This document shows, in pieces, positions 57,104 to 64,000 of a stretch of 64,000 nt of DNA. This DNA is from Tilletia caries (lineage: Eukaryota > Basidiomycota > Exobasidiomycetes > Tilletiales > Tilletiaceae). Each line of letters starts with the position of its first letter. Positions within the stretch are counted from its first letter, which is position 1. The stretch is from contig JALUTQ010000005.1 of assembly GCA_032718865.1 (NCBI GenBank), forward strand, positions 558,001 to 622,000, read 5' to 3'. The position numbers and the translations under genes were made by a program. Below the pieces are notes generated by a model. The model had not been told where the DNA came from and made no database searches. It saw only the letters and a program-made list of their open reading frames with translations.

Positions 57104-60100
57104 ATGAACAGGTCCAGTCGAGTTCACAAGTCGACAAAGATCCCCAACGTCAAGCTCCGTCCCGCTCCAGCAGCATCAACCTCAGCTGCCGTGGAGCGCG
57201 ACAACGCACGACGGCAAACGGAGCGCGAGGATAACGAGCACTACCGCAAGATCCGCCGGGCAGCTGCTGCTGATGCTGATCGGAGAGCAGGCGGGGAATC
57301 GGCGCTGGTTGTGCGGGACAGTCTAGAGCCAGAGTCCTGCAGAAGCGTGGGGCAGGAGGACCATGAGGATAAGGACGACGAAGATGCGGAGGCCGAGTTC
57401 GCACTGCCAGAGGTCATGCCGCTCGCTGGCATCAATGTCTGCTTCAGCTCCATCGCAGATGAAGACGACCGAGTGAGTTCGTGAAAGGGGCTTCCTACCA
57501 TTTTTGCTGCTCCAGCCGAAGCTCATACTCCGTCTCTCCATTTCAGCTGAAGCTCACCCGACTCGCTACCCGGCTCGGCGCTCGGGTCGAGTCTGATCTA
57601 CGAGAGGATGTGAACTACCTCATCTGCGAGAAAGTCGGGTCGCCGAAGTATCAGCAGGCTTTGGAGCGCGGCAAATTTATCGTGCAGCCGGGTTGGCTGG
57701 AGGAGGTACATCGGCGATATCAAGATGATCTTCCGTTTGAATGGGTCAAGGTGAGAGAGAGACCCGGCGGTTTTGAACGCTTTCCTGTTCTTTTCGAGCT
57801 GACGCAGAGTCTGTTGATCTGTTCCCAGATGTATTCGGCGCATCGTGTGAAAGCACTCCAGGGCTGCCATATCCTCTTCACGGGCTACAGTAAGTCAGAG
57901 CATCAACTGTCAGGCTTATCTCGATATGTTAAATGTGCCCACCTTTCTTTCACTACAGAGAAAGACAAGTCGCTTGCAATCGAGAAGGCACAAGGACTGG
58001 GCGCACGGGTCAGCCACGAGATCACCGGTGACAATGGTGTAACCCACGTTGTCTCCGGCACCAACTCGAATGCCGAGTCCAAACTCGTAGAGACTCTGGC
58101 TTCGTTCTGGGATGGGTATGACAAGGGCACGCTCCGGACTGAGAGAATGATCAGGATTGTGGAGACTGTGAAACCTGTCTGGTCGGAGTGGTTGGAAGAT
58201 TGCGAACGCGCTGGCGGTGAGTGGCCTGTACGATCCTGCAAAGTGCTACTTTTGTCCTTGGTACTGACATGTTCCATCGTATCTGGTTCTCCGCGCTTGT
58301 AGGCGCGCTGCGAGAAGACAGGTATAGCCTTTGGCGAGAGAAACCCAACATCAATCAACGTACGCAGATTGTGCAGAGAATAAGGGAACACCACCACGCC
58401 AGCAGCACCCTCCATCCAGTCAGCGTCTTGCATCAGCGTGCGACCTTCATCAGTAGTCAGCGCAACGGAAGTCAAGCGGCGGCAAATCCTCTCGGAGCAC
58501 GTCGAGCGCCAGCATTGGCGTCTCTCATACAACAATCTAGAGCAGATACATCGAGCGGGCTTCGAAGGGCGGTATCTGAGGGAATGCGCATGGGCATTCC
58601 AGGCGAATCGGTCGTGCTGAGTCAAAGCCGTCGCGATCGCTTCTCGGAGCCTGCCGCGGCGGATCAACTGGGCGCTCCATCTTCTCAGCAGGCAGGCAAG
58701 AGAAAAGCGTCAGAGGCCGACATCGCAGCACAAGCCGAATCACATCCGAGCAAAGTCCCGCGCGCCGCAAGCGTAGACCGCCGCCACAATCCTTTCGCAA
58801 AGGTGGTTGACCGTCCAGTTGCGAGGTCGCCTTTCGCCATGCTCGACGACATAGTCCCTGTGCGGCGGAGATTCGGTTCACCACTCAACCGAAGCGAACA
58901 TGAAGAGCCGGAGTCAAAAAAGGGGATATTCTTCAAGTGCAGATTCCGGATAAAGCTTCCTGAAGAGGCCCACATTCGATCTACGCGCGCCTATCTGGAA
59001 GAGCAAGGGGCGATCGTGCTGAGTGCTTCTGACATCGCAACGAAAGCGGACTACACCGTTGTCCCGATATTCTATCCGTATGGAGCGGAGTCCATCGAGG
59101 GGCACCTGGTCACAAAGCTCTTCATCGAACGATGCGTGTGGGAGGAGCGAGTCGTCCGGTTAACTGCATCATTTGGTCTGCAGCCATCGCCGTACGCGGC
59201 GCCCATCACGGGCGGCACCGATCTTGTGGTCTACCTCACCGGCTTCCGCAAGGATGGGATAGATCAGAAGCAGGCGGAGACGGTCATCAAAGAAGCGGGC
59301 GGAAGGACACTATCGGCGTTGTTAAGGAGGGAGTGCACACATTTGCTCTGCTCGGAGCAGGTGGCATCTGGTGCGAAAGGGTCTGACAAGGTCGATGTGG
59401 CTCGAGCGGCAGGGATCCACATCGTCGGGATGGACTTCATTCAGAGATTGATGGACCGAGGTCTGATCGACCCACCATGTCCTCGATCCCGGTCCATGTC
59501 GGTTCAGGGCCGATCGACCTCGTTCGGAATGTCGGACAGCTCGATACTCGGTCCTACCCAAATCGAAACAGAACCTAGACTGGACGGCAGGAAAAGCAAT
59601 GCAGAATCGCCGCTGCGGCAGAAGGCAGGATCGGAATCACCGGCGAAACCAGAATTCCCGTTGAAGGGTGTCTATCTAGCTTGGAGCTCGGTCGTATATC
59701 CCGACAAAGGCTTCCTGTCGCAAGCTAAAGACCTGGGCGCAGTCATCGTCTCGCTTGGCGACGGGATGACTACGCACCTTCTCCACAGGGGCGCTCTGAC
59801 GCAGGGTTGTGCCGCAGGCGTTGTGTCGCCAGAGGTACGAACTGTGGATCCCGACTGGCTTCGAGCCTGTCTTGCCACAAAGTCGCACGCGCGTGAGGAT
59901 CTCTATCCCGTCGACCTCGGACGGTCGGCTCCGTTGGCAGAATCCACACCCAGGGTGACTGCCGTGCGGACGGCGCCCATGTTCGAAGCGGCCAAGCAAC
60001 AGAGCGATGCGCTCGCAAGCAATCAGCCTGGGTCAGGCGATGAAGCATCTCCACCATCACTCGTTGTGCTCAAGGCTAGCTCATCAGGGACGACAGAAGC

Positions 60101-60689
60101 GAGCTCGGATGCTGACAACCAAGCTTACGTTTTTGCGCTTCCGGACACGTGCGGGGAGACGGCTAGGGTGATGGCTGCCCTGAACACGGGCATGGAAACA
60201 GCTCTGGGTGGTCATGCTCCAGCGGCAGCAGCGGTGCCAGCGGGTCGACGTAAATTGCGTCCCCAGCGCGCTCTCGGACGGACGGGATCGAACGGCTCAG
60301 CTACAGAGACGAAGCCGGCTGCTCAGGAAGACGCTGCACGAGCAGGAGCCAGTGCCGATCGGTCATACGACGCAGCTTGGCCGGGGGGCATCTCACAAGT
60401 GAACCTCACCTCGGAGACACCGCCAATCTCGGTCCGGGTCAGCTATGAAGACGATGGCAAGAAGGAGAGGGCCAGACTGTTGGCAGCGATGGAGCGGGAT
60501 CGCAAACGGAAGCAACGGGAGGAAGCTGATTCTCACCGCGACGAGGATGACGAGGCGCTCTCTTCAACGAAAGAATTCCCGGCCAGGTCGCCGATGGACG
60601 GGTCGCGCAGTACCGGCAAGGGTGCAAGCTCAAGCTCGAGCTCGAAGAATCGCATCCAGGCTCGCAAGCAACCGGGATCTCGACATTAA
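57104..60689 (+). CDS. BRCT-repeat DNA replication/checkpoint protein (Rad4/Dpb11/TopBP1)
   Basis: Five exons: 57104-57472, 57547-57750, 57829-57889, 57959-58216, 58303-60689; 1092 aa. Five BRCT-like domains can be traced: BRCT1 about 105-187 (PLAGINVCFSSIADED to FIVQPGWLEEVHRRY), BRCT2 about 197-300 (LQGCHILFTGYKKDKSLAIE, KPVWSEWLEDCERAGG), BRCT3 about 503-590 (FFKCRFRIKLPEEAHIR), BRCT4 about 601-690 (DLVVYLTGFRKDGIDQKQAE, IVGMDFIQRLMDRG) and a fifth about 750-850 (LKGVYLAWSSVVYPDKGFLS, VRTVDPDWLRACLA). The BRCT1-2 pair then distant BRCT3-4 pair is the Cut5/Rad4/Dpb11/TopBP1 layout. These scaffolds load Cdc45/GINS at origins and activate ATR. The C terminus is Ser- and Lys-rich with likely nuclear signals (DRKRKQREE). 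Confidence 0.88.
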
Positions 60690-60825
60690 CAGGAAGGACC
60701 CCATATCCTTTATACTTCACTGTTGGGCATCTATCTCGACAGGAAACTGTTCACACTCATGTATGATATATGATACAGTAAAGCACCATGACGGGTTTCA
60801 CGAAAGGCATTTTGCGTGCAAGGTA

Positions 60826-63800
60826 TTACTCTACAAGTTGTTTCGCTCGTGCTAGCATCGCACGGAGAGAATTGGCCGGACTCGACGAGATGGTCTCGAT
60901 CTTGTCCTGAAGCGTTGGATCAGGCGCCGGCGCTTTTGGCTTCTTCGCATTGGGCTGCTCGGAAAGCGGAGACGTCTCCGTCGAGGAGCGACTGCGCTTC
61001 AGACGCGCAGCGCGCTGGACGGACACGGCGTGATGAATTTCGGTTAGGAGTTGGTGCGCCCAGGCCTCGATCTGAGTCGCGACCTTGTCCATCTCCGCTT
61101 CTACGTCGATGTCGACCCTGCAGCTGATGAAGGTATCCTGGGCTCGGTTGATAAGGATGGAAAGAATCTCAGAGAAGTATAACCTCCAGTGAAAGCCTGC
61201 AGGGAGACATCAGCCTTAGAGTCAGCAATGCAACGTTCGATAGAAAGGATTCCGGGTCAAATAACACTCACCGTCACCTCGAGCTTGCTGCTGCTCGAGC
61301 AAGCACCGAATAACTGCGGCCCCATCATTATCGCGCAAAGCTGGTGCATCGAGTTGTGCTAGGGCCAATTGGAAGGCCAGGCTTGGCCCCGTGGCACTGT
61401 CACTTATAGTCGATCCCGGCGCCGGAAGACTGAGATCCTCCAGCAGCTCCGTCTCATCCACGATGTGCTCGGAGAGCCGCAAGAGAGAGCGTACTCCGTA
61501 ATTCGACAGAGCAACGATTGTTGAAAACGCCGTTTGTACGGCGATGTCGATGTCGCCGACCTGCGTTATCTCTGCAAGCTTGTCCGATGGCAACCGTTCT
61601 GTCCGTAGAGATTCTGATACCGCTGCCAGAGCGTCGGACAATGGCCGGAAGATGCGGCTCGCCATGTCGCGAAGCGTCAGAGCCCGTCGTATTGCCAGAA
61701 CCCTCTGCAAAGGGTGCAGTTCAATCGCTGGTACAGCCTTGCGGACCACATCGAGGAAGGCCCCGGTGACAACATCGATATCCTCCAATTCACCCGCCAT
61801 GAGAACAAAACTTCGATTCGGGAAGTAGCCAGACTTCGCGAGTCGCGGATCAGACCGCATTGCCTTCTGTATTTGCTGAAGTAGTTCTGCCTCGGTTGCC
61901 TTGATCTCCCAGTTGATCAGTACCAGACCTGGAAGCAGTCGTGAGTCCTTCAGCGGAAGGTCGGCCACGATGTCGATAAGTTTCCGCAGATCTCTTGCGT
62001 CGATCTGGTTCCGTGATTTTGAAGTGTCGATGTCCAGCACATGCTTGGATAGTTCAAAGACCAGAAGTCCGACGTTTGGCACATGGTCCGCTCCTAGTGA
62101 TGAAGACTCAACAGCTGAAACTCCGAGATTCGACCCATCTTCTCGCTTGACTGTTGTGGTTGCAATGCGTGTGTCCACACCGTTCGGGGCAGTGCCGAGT
62201 CCCATCTTCTGGCGGAGCCATTCAGATGTCGCGCTGCCTGGATCGTCCGAGGCAAGCGCAATGACTGCGACCCATTGTTGAATACCGAAGTCTCGTAGGA
62301 TTCTACCGCCGGGTATCTTCCGCATGTAGCTGCAGATGCCTTGGAAAAATTCGCCCGTCGCCCAAAGCTGTTCTCGTAATGCTTTGGCTTCCACGAGGGT
62401 GTCAGAGGTCACCTCTTCCATGGAGTAATCGCCGGCATCGCCATGACTTGATCGAAGTAAGGACGTTGATCGATGGGCTCCGAGAATCGAGGGATACTCT
62501 CCGTTGACCGTTTTGCTGCGCTTGGTGGCGGACGACACTTTGGAAGCCAGGAAGAAGCTGGAACAATCCATTGACCGATCTGATGCCAGACGAAGGAGGT
62601 TCTTTAAGCGCTTGGCGTTGGCTTTGTCGCGGCGGACGCGTTGCAGCTTGTTGCGCCAACAGTCCATAGCCCACGATTGAACGATGCGTAATTCCAGCTC
62701 GTCCGCAAGAGCTTCTTGTGCAAGACTAAGCGTCAAAGGCTGGTCTCCAACCGTCATTGAGCTGCCTTCTGCCGAGCTCGAGGGGTCTGGACCTCCCAAC
62801 AATTCAAGCAGTATCCGATCCGTCAAGCGCTCCTGCAGTTGGTCCAAACACGCACGCCTCGCTTCCTCGCGACGCGCCTTGGCGAGCTCTTCGGCGGAGG
62901 GACCCTTTGCGACTTGAAATGGAACAACGTCCTGTGCCACGGCAGCAACCGCTCCATCGGATAGTCTAGGTCGTATAAGCGACCTGGCAGATGGCGGAAC
63001 CAAAGCCAAAGTTTTGTCCGAGGATGATCTGATGCTGAAGCCGGGTGTCGCCGACATTTGCACTGGCGACTTCAGGGGCGTCATCGTGACAACCTGTGGT
63101 GCTGGGACGGCGGTGGTCGGACTGAGCATACCCATTCTTGATGCCCTCATCGGCACCACCAAAGGAGGTGAAGCCGTGGTTGGCATTGTTTGAGGCACAG
63201 CCTGGACAAGCATGGACTTCGTAGCAGATCCAAAACTGAATGAGGACTGAACACCGTTCGACCGTCCTGGCACAGAGAATGCAAGAGACGCAGAAGCCGA
63301 AGCAACAGGCATCGCGTTTGTGGAATTGCCGAAGGCGGAGACCGGCATCGACTGCATCGGCTTGACGGGAACGCCAAAGGCTGGTGTGGGTTGGGAGGGG
63401 CCAGCTTGTCGTTGTAATCCATTTTGCAGAGCTGAAGGAAACCCGACCCCAGCTTGTGAAACAGGCTGTGGGAAGGTGACCTTCGACCCAAAGGCAGAGC
63501 CGGAATCCCCTGCCATGCTTGGGGTCAAGGCAACGGCAGGGACAGGTACAGGTGGCCGGGTTCGTGCCGGGAGCGGACCAGTGCTGTCCTGCGGCAAGTG
63601 GGGATTGAATCCGACGAAGGGTGGAATTGAAACTTCGATCAAAGGGGCTGCACCACTGGCAATGCCGTCGACGATTTCAACATTCGTGAAATCTCCACGC
63701 TTCGCCTCGATCATGACGGAGAACTCTGGAGCGTGAGGAAGCGGCTTGTTCTCTGCAAATGGACAGCAATTAGTACTAGGAGATAGAGGCGGGGGATGCT

Positions 63801-64000
63801 TGGATTGCACTCACCTAGAATAGCTACGCCACGATGAGCCTTTGCTCTCCTAACTCCAGCGCTATCAACGAATACTTCGATCCCCATCGTTGCCAGAACC
63901 TCGACCACGTCCGCATCGTTGTACTCTGCACCGAGTCCTAGACTCTTCCGAACGAAGTCGAAGGCGGGTGGTAATCGTTCAACGTAGGCATGGCACATTG
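60826..64000 (-). CDS. SAC3: SAC3/GANP-like mRNA export scaffold, partial at the 5' end
   Basis: Three exons in view, complement(63815->64000, 61272-63752, 60826-61196), about 1010 codons; the N-terminal SAC3 helical/PCI part lies beyond the window. The first visible piece, AYVERLPPAFDFVRKSLGLG and VVEVLATMGIEVFVDSAGVR, fits the winged-helix end of the SAC3 PCI domain. The middle has scattered FG motifs (SAFGSK, AFGVPVK, AFGNST, FSFGSATK), as in Sac3 where the N-terminal part binds nuclear pore and Mex67. A basic helix region EELAKARREEARRACLDQLQ follows, like the Cdc31/Sus1-binding (CID) stretch of Sac3. The last exon ends with a basic segment and helices. TREX-2 scaffold is the inferred role. 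Family call rests on architecture; search would settle it. Confidence 0.7.

Overview
The window is nuclear DNA of a filamentous or yeast-like fungus, most probably a basidiomycete. It is GC-rich, genes are dense on both strands, most genes carry several short GT-AG introns of roughly 50-100 bp, and the products are fungal (GH5 exo-beta-1,3-glucanase, vacuolar alpha-mannosidase, TVP38, SAC3, Get2, DHA1 transporters). A complex I assembly factor implies a respiratory chain with complex I, so it is not a Saccharomyces- or Schizosaccharomyces-type yeast. A smut-type lineage (Ustilaginomycotina) would fit, but I cannot fix the species. Exon coordinates below were worked out by hand from splice sites, reading phase and protein similarity.

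Layout. 1-22.6 kb: a disordered partial protein, GET2, ERG10 thiolase with a hAT-like MITE in its upstream region, a membrane protein, an OBAP/DUF1264 protein, UDP-glucose dehydrogenase, a one-TM small protein, a 721-aa disordered protein whose start codon is split by an intron, an NDUFAF2-like factor, a small secreted Cys-rich protein, a UBX2/FAF2-like ERAD protein, and a SET-domain lysine methyltransferase with a 7-nt microexon. 22.8-34.5 kb: AMS1 alpha-mannosidase (11 exons), a SIS-domain sugar-phosphate isomerase-like protein, a DHA1 transporter with an apparent frameshift, and an F-box protein. 34.5-39.5 kb: a gene-poor, repeat-rich island with a small 5-exon gene, a G-rich minisatellite, a truncated DHA1 transporter relic, an 80-bp duplication, a GA microsatellite and a second MITE-like element full of TTTTACCC motifs. 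39.5-44.7 kb: two paralogous GH5 exo-glucanases, head to head. 45-52.8 kb: mitochondrial AspRS, TVP38-like protein with a polyglutamine tail, and an SDR. 53.0-55.0 kb: a 1.9-kb element with terminal inverted repeats that contains a fragment of the CDC48 AAA-ATPase gene and other exon-like pieces (a Pack-TIR type gene-capturing transposon). 55.6-64 kb: EFM7-like methyltransferase, a five-BRCT Rad4/Dpb11/TopBP1 protein, and a partial SAC3/GANP mRNA-export protein.

The genes do not form one pathway. They are mostly housekeeping: ER tail-anchor insertion and ERAD (GET2, UBX2), isoprenoid entry (ERG10), nucleotide sugar and wall metabolism (UGDH, two EXGs), mitochondrial function (NDUFAF2, AspRS), translation-factor and protein methylation (EFM7, SET), DNA damage checkpoint (TopBP1) and mRNA export (SAC3). 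The novelty is in the three non-autonomous TIR elements, which share an architecture of dense short subterminal repeats, and in the gene fragments, frameshift and duplication around them.
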